Origin: Gaiellales bacterium
GTDB lineage: Bacteria; Actinomycetota; Thermoleophilia; Gaiellales; JAICJC01
Assembly (NCBI GenBank): GCA_036403155.1
Contig: DASWRM010000037.1
Span: forward strand, 142,352 to 206,351
Direction: 5' to 3'
Length of the DNA: 64,000 nucleotides
Within the stretch, counting starts at the first letter, position 1, and each line of letters opens with the position of its first letter. Positions 51,609 to 60,481 of the stretch are shown here, piece after piece. Below the pieces are notes generated by a model. The model did not search any database. It was not told the origin of the DNA and was given only the letters and a program-made list of their open reading frames with translations. The position numbers were made by a program, and so were the translations under genes.

Positions 51609-52324
51609 CGGCCGAGGCGACGCCCCGCAAGCGGCACGCGCTGGATCTGTTCGACGGGATCGCGGCGGACTACGACCGCTGGGCCCAGATCCTCTCGTTC
51701 GGCAACGACCGCCGATGGCACGACCTGCTCGTCGACCGGCTCGACGTCGGCCCGGACTCGGTGGTCGCAGACGTCGCGACCGGCACCGCGGCGATCGCGA
51801 TGGCGATCGCGTGGCGGCACGGCAGCCGCGTGATCGGGATCGACCAGAACGCCGCCATGCTGGAGACCGGGCGCCGGCGTGTGCACGCCGCCGGCCTGGA
51901 GCGCCGTATCGAGCTGCGGCACGGCGAGGCCGAGCGGCTGCCGCTCGACGACGGCTCGGTCGACGCGCTGGTGCACACGTACCTCCTGCGATACGTCGAC
52001 GATCCGCCCGCGGTGCTGCGCGAGCTCGCGCGCCCGATCCGGCCGGGAGGGCAGATGGCGTCGCTCGAGTTCGGCGTGCCGGGCGGCCCCTGGTATCCGG
52101 CCTGGTGGGCGTGGACGCGGATCGGCCTGCCGGCGGGAGGGCTGCTGGCCGGCGACGGCTGGTATGCGACCGGGCGCTTCCTCGGCCCGAGCATCGAACG
52201 GTTCTGGCGCGAGCATCCTCTCGAGGAGGTGCTCGGCTGGTGGGCCGACGCCGGCATGGCCGCCATCACGGCGCAGCGCCTGTCGGTCGGCGGAGGTGTC
52301 ATCATTCGCGGCACGAGGACATGA
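51605..52324 (+). CDS. MenG/UbiE-like methyltransferase
   Basis: SAM-dependent methyltransferase of 239 residues. The N-terminus [29 protein letters not shown] is the UbiE/MenG signature region. [17 protein letters not shown] is the SAM site, and [27 protein letters not shown] follows. The likely reaction is the last methylation of menaquinone (demethylmenaquinone to menaquinone). Tail residues differ somewhat from standard MenG, so the exact substrate is open. It is coupled to rnhA, and a cupin gene follows with an AAGGAGG site. Confidence 0.8.
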   Translation: MTAEATPRKRHALDLFDGIAADYDRWAQILSFGNDRRWHDLLVDRLDVGPDSVVADVATGTAAIAMAIAWRHGSRVIGIDQNAAMLETGRRRVHAAGLERRIELRHGEAERLPLDDGSVDALVHTYLLRYVDDPPAVLRELARPIRPGGQMASLEFGVPGGPWYPAWWAWTRIGLPAGGLLAGDGWYATGRFLGPSIERFWREHPLEEVLGWWADAGMAAITAQRLSVGGGVIIRGTRT

Positions 52325-52340
52325 CCACCAAGGAGGCCCA

Positions 52341-52727
52341 ATGCCCGCAGTCGATCTCACCGCGCACCCCGCCAAGCCGACTCCGTTCGGCCGCTGGCAG
52401 CAGCTGAACGGGCCGCTCGGGCTCGAGTCGTTCGGCGTCAACGCGATCGTGTGCGAGCCGGGCGAGGACTTCGACATCAGCCACGACGAGGCCGAGACCG
52501 GGCATCAGGAGGTCTACGTGGTCGTCAGCGGCCGGGCCGCGTTCACCATCGGCGACGAGCGGATCGAGGCGGGACCGGGGACGGTCGTCTCGGCGCCGGA
52601 TGCCTCGGTCAACCGCGCCTACGAGGCGCTCGAGCCGAACACGCGCATCGTCTGCGTGGGCGCCGCGCCGAGCGCGGCGCACCCGTACGGCGAGTGGATC
52701 GACGAGGCCGAGCCGGTCGGGCACTAG
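52341..52727 (+). CDS. Single-domain cupin protein
   Basis: Protein of 128 residues with one cupin barrel: ISHDEAETGHQEVYVVVSGRAAFTIGDERIEAGPGTVVSAPDASVNRAYEAL. The metal-binding set is reduced: H, E and a glutamine where a further histidine is usual. The ATG at 52341 has AAGGAGG at 52330-52336, so this gene uses a normal ribosome binding site. Its end overlaps the stop of the convergent M20 gene by four bases. The function is unknown; small cupins often bind a sugar or an organic acid. Confidence 0.78.
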   Translation: MPAVDLTAHPAKPTPFGRWQQLNGPLGLESFGVNAIVCEPGEDFDISHDEAETGHQEVYVVVSGRAAFTIGDERIEAGPGTVVSAPDASVNRAYEALEPNTRIVCVGAAPSAAHPYGEWIDEAEPVGH

Positions 52728-53851
52728 GCGCAGAACGAGGCGATCACGCGGTCGAGCGCCTCGACGCAGCGATCCAGCTGCGCGAGGTCGACCCATTCGA
52801 CGGCGGCGTGCGCCCCCTCGCCGCCCGGCCCGAAGATCACGGTCGGAATGCCGGCGGCCGAGAAGATCGCGCTGTCGGCCCAGAACGGGACGCCGATCAC
52901 GGGCGTCCCGGGGCCCAGCGCGTCCAGCGCGGCCTGGACGATCGGCGCCGCCTCGTCCACCTGGAACGGTTGGCGAACGAGCGTCGTGTGCAGCTCGGCG
53001 TCCAGCCGGTGGCCGGCCCCGGCGATGCCGTCGAGCAGCGCGGAGAGCTCCGCCTCAACCGTCTCGACCGTGTCGCCCGGCAGGGTGCGGCGCTCGAGCT
53101 GCAGGCGGCAGCGCTCGGGATAGGTCGACAGCTCGCGGCCGCCGTCGATGATCGACGCGTGCACCGACCCCGGCCCGAGCAACGGGTGCCCGGGGCCCTC
53201 GGCCAGCCGGGCGGAGAGCTCGTCGATCGCGACCAGGACGTGGCCCATGCGCGCGATCGCGTCGACGCCGTCCTGTGGACGCGACCCGTGCGCGGCCCTC
53301 CCCCTGACGACGATCTCGTGCCAGGTGAAGCCCTTGTGCGCGACCGCGACGACCATCTGCTCGCCGGTCGGCTCGGTGACGATCGCGCCGTCGGCGGTGA
53401 CGGCCCGTGCGACGGTCTGGGCGCCCGCCGAGGCGAACTCCTCGTCGCAGACGGCGGCGACCACGACGTCGCCGCCGAGCCCGCGGCCGACGGCGCCCGC
53501 CGCAGCCGCCATGATCGCCGCAAGCCCGGCCTTCATGTCGTAGGCGCCGCGGCCGTACATTCGCTCGCCCTCCACCCGGGGGGTGAAGGGGTCGGTCATC
53601 CCGTCCACTCCGACCACGTCCATGTGCGCGTTCAGGAGCAGCGTCCTGCCGCCCCCGGCGCCGCGGGCGCGGGCGACCACGTTCGGGCGCCCCGGCTCGA
53701 CCTCGGCGATGTCGACCTCGAGGCCGCGCGCCTCCAGCCAGCCGCCGACGAAGCGCGCGATCGCCGCCTCCCCCGCCCCGCCCGGCACGAGCGACGGGTT
53801 CACCGAGTCGATCGCGACCAGGTCGGCGAGCAGCGCGCGGGCGTCGTCCAC
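52724..53851 (-). CDS. M20 family deacylase (ArgE/DapE type)
   Basis: Zinc-dependent hydrolase of 375 residues that removes an acyl or succinyl group from an amino acid derivative, or cleaves a small amide. It shows LLNAHMDVVGVDGMTDPF, RGAYDMKAGLAAIM, AVCDEEFASAG and the dimer-domain histidine in RGRAAHGSRPQDG. Its family contains ArgE, DapE and peptidases; the substrate is not fixed. The GTG at 53851 follows TAGGGT by six bases. No amino-acid synthesis gene is adjacent, so a scavenging role is likelier. Confidence 0.87.
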   Translation of the reverse strand: MDDARALLADLVAIDSVNPSLVPGGAGEAAIARFVGGWLEARGLEVDIAEVEPGRPNVVARARGAGGGRTLLLNAHMDVVGVDGMTDPFTPRVEGERMYGRGAYDMKAGLAAIMAAAAGAVGRGLGGDVVVAAVCDEEFASAGAQTVARAVTADGAIVTEPTGEQMVVAVAHKGFTWHEIVVRGRAAHGSRPQDGVDAIARMGHVLVAIDELSARLAEGPGHPLLGPGSVHASIIDGGRELSTYPERCRLQLERRTLPGDTVETVEAELSALLDGIAGAGHRLDAELHTTLVRQPFQVDEAAPIVQAALDALGPGTPVIGVPFWADSAIFSAAGIPTVIFGPGGEGAHAAVEWVDLAQLDRCVEALDRVIASFCA

Positions 53852-53857
53852 CGCGCC

Positions 53858-53863
53858 ACCCTA
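53858..53863 (-). promoter_or_regulatory. -10 box for the M20 deacylase gene
   Basis: TAGGGT on the minus strand, six bases before GTG 53851, a leaderless layout. Confidence 0.45.
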
Positions 53864-53884
53864 CCGGGCCGGAGTCCGCTGGGG

Positions 53885-55147
53885 CTACCGCGCGTTCGCG
53901 GCGGCGTAGGCGTGGGCTTCGGCGACGACCTCGTCGAACGACACGCCGAGGCCCCGCTGGAACGCCTCCCGCACCTGCTGCTCGCTGTACTGCAGCCTGC
54001 GGTGGGACGCGTGCATCGCGTCGAATGCCCTGGCCAGCTTGCCGATGCCCGCGGGCCCGAACCGCTTGAGCATGACCGCCGCCATCGCCTGGCCGTCCTC
54101 GTAGCAGAGGTCGACCGCGGCCGGGTCGCTCAGGCCCCAGTCCGTCACGCGCGTCCGCCACACGGTCGCGCTCGGGAAGCTGCCGCGGGCATACGCGCGG
54201 GCGATGTTCGCGAGCGGGATGTGGTACCCGAGGCCGCGCAGGTACCGGTCCTGCTCCGTCATCGCCAGGCCTTCCAGCAGGCTGTGCGGCGCTCGGCCGA
54301 GGAATCCCCAGCTGGCCACGTGCGTCAGCTCGTGGGCGATCGTGCCGTCGCGCTCGAGCACGCTGCCCGGCTCCCACTCCGGCCACTCGATGTAGCAGAT
54401 GCCGTTCAGGACGAAGCCCTGCGGCACCTCGGAGCGGCCCAGCCTGGCTCCCGACAGGGCCTCGCCCTGGTCCTTGCTGTCGACGACGAAGATGACCGCG
54501 TGCGACGCCGAGCGGTCGCGGCCGAAGAGCGCGGCGAGCCGCGGCATCACCTCCTCCGCGTCCGTGAGGATCTGGGTCGCGTCGTCCTGCGCCTCGGACG
54601 CCTCGTAGATGACCGTGGTGCGTGTGCCCGTCAGCACCGTAGGCTCGTGAAACAGCCGCAGGCCGTAGTCACGTATGTGGACGGATGGCCTGTCGGAGAC
54701 GTCCGCCTGCACGCGCCAGGCTCCGCCGTCCCAGTGCGCCAGCATCACGCGCTCCCCGAGCTTCACCCAGGTGGACATCGGCGCCGGCGTAAAGCGGGCT
54801 TCGATCTTCACCCGGACGCCGACGGCGTCGGGCGAGCCGACCTTCACCGGCTTGGCGCTCATCCGCACCGCGCCGATCGGCAGACGCCCGAACCACGCGC
54901 GCAGGTCCGAGAGCGTCTGCTGGTCGGCGTAGGTGCCCGCCGCCTGCACGACGGGCTGCGCGTCGAGCGGCCGGTTCAGCGCGAGCGCCCGCAGGTAGGT
55001 CTCGACCGCCGGCTCGGCCGCGCGGAACCGATCCGCGGTCGAAAGCGACGCCACCGAGGGGCCCGACGATGCCGGCGCCGTCGCGCCGCCCACGCCGCAC
55101 GAGCAGGCGAGCGCGGCGGCGAGCGCCGTCAGGCAGATCGAGGCCAT
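53885..55147 (-). CDS. Exported zinc metallopeptidase-like protein (HExxH)
   Basis: Protein of about 420 residues from ATG 55147. It starts MASICLTALAAALACSCG, a signal or lipoprotein-type peptide, though the cysteine context is not a perfect lipobox. Near residue 260 is IAHELTHVASWGF, an HExxH zinc motif, followed by LLEGLAMTEQDRYLRG with the third ligand glutamate, a gluzincin-like pattern. The N-terminal 180 residues look like a separate domain with a repeated beta pattern. It resembles the putative MA-clan peptidases of actinobacteria. Its substrate is unknown. The longer frame to 55192 lacks a good signal start. Confidence 0.75.
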   Translation of the reverse strand: MASICLTALAAALACSCGVGGATAPASSGPSVASLSTADRFRAAEPAVETYLRALALNRPLDAQPVVQAAGTYADQQTLSDLRAWFGRLPIGAVRMSAKPVKVGSPDAVGVRVKIEARFTPAPMSTWVKLGERVMLAHWDGGAWRVQADVSDRPSVHIRDYGLRLFHEPTVLTGTRTTVIYEASEAQDDATQILTDAEEVMPRLAALFGRDRSASHAVIFVVDSKDQGEALSGARLGRSEVPQGFVLNGICYIEWPEWEPGSVLERDGTIAHELTHVASWGFLGRAPHSLLEGLAMTEQDRYLRGLGYHIPLANIARAYARGSFPSATVWRTRVTDWGLSDPAAVDLCYEDGQAMAAVMLKRFGPAGIGKLARAFDAMHASHRRLQYSEQQVREAFQRGLGVSFDEVVAEAHAYAAANAR

Positions 55148-55199
55148 GCGAGACACCAGGACACCTATCGGCGGCCCGGCGGCATCGCTCAACCGCCGG

Positions 55200-55712
55200 T
55201 CAGGTCCGCAGCTCCTCGGCGTAGCTGAGCGACCGCCGCGCCAGGCTGCCGTCCTCGGCGACGTCGTAGTACCCCATCCGCCAGATCGGCGGCGAGTAGA
55301 GGTGCAGCGACACGGTCACGTGCCCCTCGGCATTGCGGACGTCGTGGATGCGCGAGGCGTCGAAGCGGAACGACGCGCCCGCGGCGTGGCGGGTGGTCGC
55401 CACGCCCCCGGCCATCCGGAGGCGATCCTCGTCGAGCGCGCCGTCGACCACGCACACGGCGCCGCTCGACAGATCGTGGTCGTGCAGGCCGGTGTCCTGG
55501 GTGCCGGTCCAGCAGATCAGCCAGACGTCCAGGTGCGAATCTCGGTAGAGCTGCGTGTAGATGCGCTCGTCCTCGCTGTGGCGGACGCTGTCGCGCCACA
55601 GCTCGGGCCGGCCGGCCAGCTCCTCCGCGAGCCGCTCGATCTCGTCGGGCGCCAGGTCGTCGTCACCCAGCCGCGCGGCGAAGAAGTGCTGTAGGTCGCT
55701 GCTGTCGTTCAT
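55200..55712 (-). CDS. Cysteine dioxygenase-like cupin protein
   Basis: Protein of 170 residues of the cysteine dioxygenase family. Iron ligands are H77 and H79 in TGLHDHDLSSGAVCVVDG and a third histidine near 122 in SRIHDVRNAEG. The later segment HVTVSLHLYSPP is typical. Members oxidise cysteine, 3-mercaptopropionate or related thiols to sulfinates; the substrate is uncertain. ATG 55712 lies one base from the stop of the amidohydrolase gene, so both are probably one transcript. Confidence 0.82.
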   Translation of the reverse strand: MNDSSDLQHFFAARLGDDDLAPDEIERLAEELAGRPELWRDSVRHSEDERIYTQLYRDSHLDVWLICWTGTQDTGLHDHDLSSGAVCVVDGALDEDRLRMAGGVATTRHAAGASFRFDASRIHDVRNAEGHVTVSLHLYSPPIWRMGYYDVAEDGSLARRSLSYAEELRT

Positions 55713-55713
55713 G

Positions 55714-56664
55714 TCACTCCATCCGTTCGAGAAGCCTGGCCGGGTTCGACGCGGTGACCGCCTGCTCCACCGCGGGCCCGAGCTCTGCCAGCGCCCGGCT
55801 CACCGGCCCGGCGCCGATGACGGGAATATCGGTTCCGAACACGACCTGCTCGACCCCATAGGTGGCGAGAGCACACTCGAGCGCCAGCCGGCCGCCCGAG
55901 GCCGTGTCGACGAACACGTTGCGGTCGATCGCCCCCGGCTCTCCGCTGAACGTCCGCCAGCGCTCCTCGAGGAACGGCCCCGCGCCGGCCAGCATCGCAA
56001 AACAGAGGCGCAGCGCCGGCCAGCGGGCGGCCCCGCACGCTCGCCAGGCGAAGAACGCGGCGATGCTGAGGCCCGGATACGCGCCGAGGTTCGGCCACCA
56101 GACCGGCATGCCGTCGTCGCGGGCGTAGGGGGCGGTACCGGGCGCGGGTCCGGGGTGCACGAACAGCGGCGCGCCCCGGCCTTCTAGCAGGTCGAGCAGC
56201 GGTGCCAGGCGGTCGATCTCGCGGCTGCCGGCGAGTGCGGCGCTGGGCAGAGACGCGCCGACGAACCCCTGGTCGAGGGCGGCCGAGACGACAGCGGCAC
56301 CGGCGTCCGGCGCCGCGAGCGGTACGGCCGCCCATCCCCGGATGCGGCCGTGTGCCCTCGATACGACGTCGGCCAGCCCCTCGTGATACGCGGACACCAG
56401 CCCCTCGGCCTCCGCTGCGGGGAGCGCCTCGATGCCGAGGGGAGCCGAGAGCGACACGACGACCGTGTCGATGCCGGCCTCATCGAGGGCCGCCAGGCGG
56501 TGTTCCAGCCCGTGCCGGCCGAGATCCACCACGCAGTCCGGCTCGTGCTCGAGCCGCAGCACCGTCTCGCCGTTGCGCCCCTCGAGGGCCGGGGGCGCCG
56601 TGCGGGCGCGGAGCCGCTCGATCAGCGGGCCGGGCCAGAGATGCTGGTGGAGGTCGATGCGCAT
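55714..56664 (-). CDS. Amidohydrolase family 2 (metal-dependent hydrolase)
   Basis: TIM-barrel protein of 316 residues of the amidohydrolase_2 type (decarboxylases and lactonases such as ACMSD-like enzymes). It starts MRIDLHQHLWPGPLIERLR with the HxH metal motif. LFVHPGPAPG supplies the next histidine and FGTDIPVIG the late aspartate. The substrate is unknown. It is divergent from a LacI-type regulator with a candidate operator between them, so it is probably the regulated target. I prefer ATG 56664 over ATG 56688, which would lie in the operator. Confidence 0.85.
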   Translation of the reverse strand: MRIDLHQHLWPGPLIERLRARTAPPALEGRNGETVLRLEHEPDCVVDLGRHGLEHRLAALDEAGIDTVVVSLSAPLGIEALPAAEAEGLVSAYHEGLADVVSRAHGRIRGWAAVPLAAPDAGAAVVSAALDQGFVGASLPSAALAGSREIDRLAPLLDLLEGRGAPLFVHPGPAPGTAPYARDDGMPVWWPNLGAYPGLSIAAFFAWRACGAARWPALRLCFAMLAGAGPFLEERWRTFSGEPGAIDRNVFVDTASGGRLALECALATYGVEQVVFGTDIPVIGAGPVSRALAELGPAVEQAVTASNPARLLERME

Positions 56665-56673
56665 GCCGGGTGG

Positions 56674-56685
56674 TGAATCGATTAA
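56674..56685. promoter_or_regulatory. Candidate LacI-type operator
   Basis: The palindrome AATCGATT at 56676-56683 (flanked tg...aa) has the central CG typical of LacI-family operators. It lies between the amidohydrolase start and the LacI gene and touches the regulator's -10 box, so bound protein could block both genes. Confidence 0.45.
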
Positions 56686-56688
56686 CAT
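56683..56688 (+). promoter_or_regulatory. -10 box for the LacI-type regulator gene
   Basis: TAACAT six bases before GTG 56695, a leaderless layout. Its first base is the last base of the candidate operator. Confidence 0.45.
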
Positions 56689-56694
56689 GTGATT

Positions 56695-57678
56695 GTGACG
56701 AAGCGGCCGGCCGAACGCAAGCGAGCCACGCTCCGCGAGCTGTCAGCGATCACGGGCCTGTCGCCGGCGGGGGTCTCGTACGCGTTGCGCGGCCAGCGGG
56801 TGTCGGCGGCGACCGAGCAGCGCGTCCGCGCGGCGGCCGACCGGATCGGCTTCCGCACCGACCCGGTGGCCCGGGCGCTGAGGGGCGGCCGGACGCAGCT
56901 GGTCGGCGTGGTCGGCGGCAGCCTCGCCGACCTATGGCATCAGCAGTTCGTCGCCGGCGTGCAGTCCGCGCTTCGGCGGCACGGGCTGCGAATGGTGCTG
57001 GCCGATGCCGCCGGCGACGCCGGCGAGGAGGTGGCGGTCGCTCGTGACCTCGCCGACCAGCGCGTGGACGGGCTGATCGTGCTGCCGATCGACCCGACCG
57101 CGGAGGGATGGCACGACGTGGCTGCGCGGACGCCCACCGTCTCCGTGAACGCATCCCTGGAGACGCCGGCCGGCGCGGTCCGGTTCGACTCCGAGGCGGG
57201 GATCGAGCTGGCGCTCGAGCACCTGCGCGAGCTCGGTCACCGCCGCATCGTCGCGCTCGGCGGCGGGCCGCACGCAACTCCGCGACGCGCGGGGCTGCGG
57301 CGCGTGCGGTGCGGGCCGTCGATGGGTGAGGCGCGGGCGGCGGCACTGCGCGCGCTGCGGGCGACGCAGCGCCCGACCGCCGTGTTCACGCTGTCCGACA
57401 CTGTTGCCTATGGGGTCTACGCCGCCTGCCGCGACCTTCGCTTGAACGTCCCCGAGGATCTTAGCGTTGTCGGTTTCGACGACATACCGGTGTCGGCGTT
57501 GCTCGATCCCCCGCTCACCGTGGTCGGGTGGGACACGGACCGCGCCGTCGACTGCGCGGTCGAGATGCTGGTCGAGGCGATCGAGGGCAGCGCTGCAGGA
57601 GAGATCGTGATCGAGCCGCGGCTCCGGGTGCGGGACAGCACCGCCGCGCCGTTGCCCTCCGGACGCCCCCGGCGGTAG
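56695..57678 (+). CDS. LacI-family transcriptional regulator
   Basis: Protein of 327 residues (GTG 56695; GTG 56689 would lie inside the leaderless start). The helix-turn-helix is ATLRELSAITGLSPAGVSYALRGQRVSAATEQRVRAAADRIGF at residues 10-55. The periplasmic-binding-protein-like domain follows with GVVGGSLADLWHQQFVAGVQSALRRHG and VPEDLSVVGFDDIPVSALLDPPLT. The region around 190-215 (GGGPHATPRRAGLRRVRCGPS) is shorter than usual. It likely represses itself and the divergent amidohydrolase in response to a small substrate. Confidence 0.9.
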   Translation: MTKRPAERKRATLRELSAITGLSPAGVSYALRGQRVSAATEQRVRAAADRIGFRTDPVARALRGGRTQLVGVVGGSLADLWHQQFVAGVQSALRRHGLRMVLADAAGDAGEEVAVARDLADQRVDGLIVLPIDPTAEGWHDVAARTPTVSVNASLETPAGAVRFDSEAGIELALEHLRELGHRRIVALGGGPHATPRRAGLRRVRCGPSMGEARAAALRALRATQRPTAVFTLSDTVAYGVYAACRDLRLNVPEDLSVVGFDDIPVSALLDPPLTVVGWDTDRAVDCAVEMLVEAIEGSAAGEIVIEPRLRVRDSTAAPLPSGRPRR

Positions 57679-57681
57679 GCT
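57676..57681 (+). promoter_or_regulatory. -10 box for the GlcD-type oxidase gene
   Basis: TAGGCT ten bases before ATG 57692, overlapping the end of the LacI-type gene. A leaderless start is suggested. Confidence 0.4.
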
Positions 57682-57691
57682 CACCGGCCCG

Positions 57692-59056
57692 ATGGAGCCG
57701 GAGCCCTTGACCAGCGGAGTGCTGCCCTCGCTTGCCGGCGTCGTGGGCGCCGACCACGTGCTCGCGCCGCCGCCCGCGGCGTACCTCTCCGACGAGACCG
57801 GCCGGGGGCTGCGCGGCACCGCCCGCGCGGTGGTGCTGCCGGGCAGCGCCGCGCAGGCGGCGGACGTGGTGGCAATCTGCTACCGGCACGGCATCCCGAT
57901 CACGCCCCGCGGCGGTGGCACCGGCGTCTCCGGCGGGGCGGTCCCCGACGGCGGGATCGTGATCAGCCTGGAGCGGCTGGACCGGGTGCGCAGCTTCGAC
58001 CCGCTGCTCTGGCGGATCGAGGTCGAGGCGGGCGTGACGACCGCCCGGCTGCACGCGCTCGCGCTCGAGAGCGGGCTGGCCTTCCCGCCCGATCCGGGCG
58101 CGTCGGAGCAGTCGCAGATCGGCGGCAACATCGCGACGAACGCCGGGGGGCCGCACGCGTTCCGCTACGGCGTCACGCGCAGGTGGGTGACGGGGCTGGA
58201 GGTCGTGCTCGCTCCCGGGCGCCTGGTGCGGCTGGGCGGCCCGACGCGGAAGGACGTGGCCGGCTACGACCTGATCGGGCTGCTGACCGGGTCCGAGGGG
58301 ACGCTCGGGCTCGTCACGGCGGCGTGGCTGCGGCTCGTGCCGGCACCCGAGGCGCGGCACGTCGTCGTGGGCGTGTACGAGCGCGACCGCGCGGCATGCG
58401 ACGCGATCGAGCGCATCCTCGGCAGCGGGATCGAGGCCGCCGCGATCGAGCTGCTCGACGCCACCGCTGCGCGGCTCGGCGGCGCAGGGTTCCCCGGGAC
58501 GGTGCCCGAGGGGGCGCTGCTGCTCGCCGAGGCGGACGGCAGCCATGCCGAGGCGGCCGCGCGGCGAGACGCGCTGGTCGAGGCGATGGCGGGAGGCGGC
58601 GGGTCGGCGTTCATGCTGCCCGATGCGGGCGCGGCGTGGCGGTGGCGCGACGGGCTGTCGTCGCGGCTGGCGGCGGTCGAAGGGGGCAAGCTGTCCGAGG
58701 ACGTCGCGGTGCCCCTCGACCGGCTGGGCGACCTGGTCGAGTCGGTGCCCCAGGTCGGGCGGAGCCACGGGCTGGTGGGCCTGAGCTTCGGCCATGCCGG
58801 CGACGGGAACATGCACTCGTCGTTCCTGGCGGATCCGGCCGACCGGGCCCGGTTCGCCGCGGCCGAGGCTGCGCGCGAGGAACTGCTGAGCCTTGCGATC
58901 GAGCTGGGCGGAACGATCTCGGCGGAGCACGGGCTGGGATCGGTGAAGGCGGGGCGGCTGGCCGACCAGTGGCCGGCCGAGGCGGTCGCGGCGCACCGTG
59001 CGGTGAAGGCGGCGCTCGATCCGGAGAATCTGTTCAACCCCGGGAAGAAGGTATGA
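57692..59056 (+). CDS. FAD-linked oxidase, GlcD/D-lactate dehydrogenase type
   Basis: Flavoprotein of 454 residues with the PCMH-type FAD domain: GIPITPRGGGTGVSGGAVPDGGIVISLERL, then ASEQSQIGGNIATNAGGPHAFRYG and KDVAGYDLIGLLTGSEGTLG. The C-terminal domain has SFGHAGDGNMHSSFL and the end GLGSVKAGRLADQW with DPENLFNPGKK, typical of glycolate oxidase GlcD and D-2-hydroxyacid dehydrogenases. It oxidises a 2-hydroxy acid. It is coupled by ATGA to an M20 deacylase. Confidence 0.9.
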   Translation: MEPEPLTSGVLPSLAGVVGADHVLAPPPAAYLSDETGRGLRGTARAVVLPGSAAQAADVVAICYRHGIPITPRGGGTGVSGGAVPDGGIVISLERLDRVRSFDPLLWRIEVEAGVTTARLHALALESGLAFPPDPGASEQSQIGGNIATNAGGPHAFRYGVTRRWVTGLEVVLAPGRLVRLGGPTRKDVAGYDLIGLLTGSEGTLGLVTAAWLRLVPAPEARHVVVGVYERDRAACDAIERILGSGIEAAAIELLDATAARLGGAGFPGTVPEGALLLAEADGSHAEAAARRDALVEAMAGGGGSAFMLPDAGAAWRWRDGLSSRLAAVEGGKLSEDVAVPLDRLGDLVESVPQVGRSHGLVGLSFGHAGDGNMHSSFLADPADRARFAAAEAAREELLSLAIELGGTISAEHGLGSVKAGRLADQWPAEAVAAHRAVKAALDPENLFNPGKKV

Positions 59057-60363
59057 GCGGCATCGAGGAACGGGAACGGCGGGTGGTCGAGGCGATCGGC
59101 GCGGGACGCGAGGAGCTGATCGCGCTGTTGAGCGATCTGGTGGGGTTCGACACGACGGCTCGGGCGCTCGGGGACCCGGCGCGCGACGAGGCGGCGCTGC
59201 AGGAGCACCTCGGCGACCGGCTGGGGGCGGCCGGCGCGGAGGTGGACATCTGGGAGCCGCCGGCGGGCGAGCCGCCGCCCGGGCCGCAGATCCCCGAGGG
59301 CATCGAGTTCGACGGCCGGCCGCAGCTGGCGGCGCGGTTTCCGGGCGCGGGCGGCGGGCGCAGCCTGATCCTGAACGGGCACATCGACGTGGTCGAGTCG
59401 AGCCCGTTGGAGGCGTGGACGACCCACCCGAACCGCGCCGAGGTGCGCGACGGCCACCTGTACGGGCGCGGCTCGTGCGACATGAAGGGCGGCGTCGCCG
59501 CGATGACGTTCGCGGCGATGATGCTCGCGCGCGAGGGCGTCGCACTGGCCGGTGACCTGACGGTGTGCACGGTGACCGACGAGGAGTCCTGGGGCGCCGG
59601 CGGGCTGGCGGCCGTCGCACACGGGGTGGCGGCGGACGCCTGCATCGTCACGGAGCCGTCCGGTCTCGACACGTGGGTGGCGTGCCGGGGAAGCCTGATC
59701 CCGACCATCACGGTGGAGGGGCGGCCCGGCCATGCCGGACTGTCGCAGCCGCACCGCGAGGCGGGCGGCGCCGTGAACGCGTTCGAGAAGTCGCTCGTCG
59801 TGGTCGACGCGCTGCGACGCCTCCAGGAGGAGTGGCGGAACCGCGCGGACGGGCGGCACCCCCATCTCTCGACCGGCGACATCGTCCCGTGCGTGGTTCG
59901 AAGCGGCGAGTGGGCGGTGACGGTTCCCGCCGGCGCCGAGCTGACCTACCACGTCGCGCATCTGCCGGCCCACGCGGATCCCGACGGTTGGGGGCGTCCC
60001 GCGCAGCGCGAGATCGCGGAGTGGATCGCCCGGGCGGCCGCCGCCGACCCATGGCTGGCCGAGCACCCGCCGCGGATCGTTTGGACGCCCGGCGTCCCGG
60101 CGGCGGAGGTTCCCGACGACCATCCGATCGTCGAGACGATGCTCGGGGCGGCCGCCGCGATCGGCCGGCCGGGACGGATCACGGGGATGGACTCGTGGCA
60201 CGACGGCGCATCGTTCACGCTCGCCGGCACGCCCGCGATCTGCTTCGGGCCGGGCGATCTCAACCTCGCGCACACCACGGACGAGCACGTGCCCGTGGAC
60301 GACCTCGTCCACTGCGCGCAGGCGCTGGCGGTGGCGACCATGCGCTGGTGCGGCGTCGCCTGA
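59053..60363 (+). CDS. M20 family deacylase (ArgE/DapE type)
   Basis: Zinc hydrolase of 436 residues. The metal motif is LNGHIDVVESSPLEAWTTHP, then GRGSCDMKGGVAAMTF and TDEESWGAGGL. The dimer domain has EGRPGHAGLSQPHREAGG, and the late part MDSWHDGASFTLAGTPAICFGPGDLNLAHTTDEHV is conserved. It is of the ArgE/DapE/ACY1 group. With the GlcD-type oxidase it may deacylate and oxidise an N-acyl-hydroxy-acid-type compound, a guess from coupling. ATG 59053 overlaps the oxidase stop. Confidence 0.88.
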   Translation: MSGIEERERRVVEAIGAGREELIALLSDLVGFDTTARALGDPARDEAALQEHLGDRLGAAGAEVDIWEPPAGEPPPGPQIPEGIEFDGRPQLAARFPGAGGGRSLILNGHIDVVESSPLEAWTTHPNRAEVRDGHLYGRGSCDMKGGVAAMTFAAMMLAREGVALAGDLTVCTVTDEESWGAGGLAAVAHGVAADACIVTEPSGLDTWVACRGSLIPTITVEGRPGHAGLSQPHREAGGAVNAFEKSLVVVDALRRLQEEWRNRADGRHPHLSTGDIVPCVVRSGEWAVTVPAGAELTYHVAHLPAHADPDGWGRPAQREIAEWIARAAAADPWLAEHPPRIVWTPGVPAAEVPDDHPIVETMLGAAAAIGRPGRITGMDSWHDGASFTLAGTPAICFGPGDLNLAHTTDEHVPVDDLVHCAQALAVATMRWCGVA

Positions 60364-60390
60364 GCCCTCGCCCGCGTCAATACCGCAAAT

Positions 60391-60418
60391 CGGCGACCCA
60401 ATTATTGGGGTCAAAGCC
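60391..60418. repeat. CCAATTATTGG palindrome like that of the tandem repeat
   Basis: CCAATTATTGG at 60398-60408 lies in a longer near-palindrome, GACCCAAT/ATTGGGGTC, in the 118-bp gap between two convergent genes. The same 11 bases are in two units of the 153-bp tandem repeat at 39 kb, also between convergent genes. The rest of this gap is GC-rich with no other signal. Confidence 0.5.
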
Positions 60419-60481
60419 CCGACGGGTGGGGCGGGGCGAATCGTGACGGAGTTGTGACGGGTGGACGCCGGGTGTGGCCGG

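Noticed and set aside
57515..59620. Minus-strand frame of 701 residues opposite the GlcD-type oxidase
   Set aside because: Arginine- and proline-rich shadow with no domain; the opposite strand encodes a clear flavoprotein.
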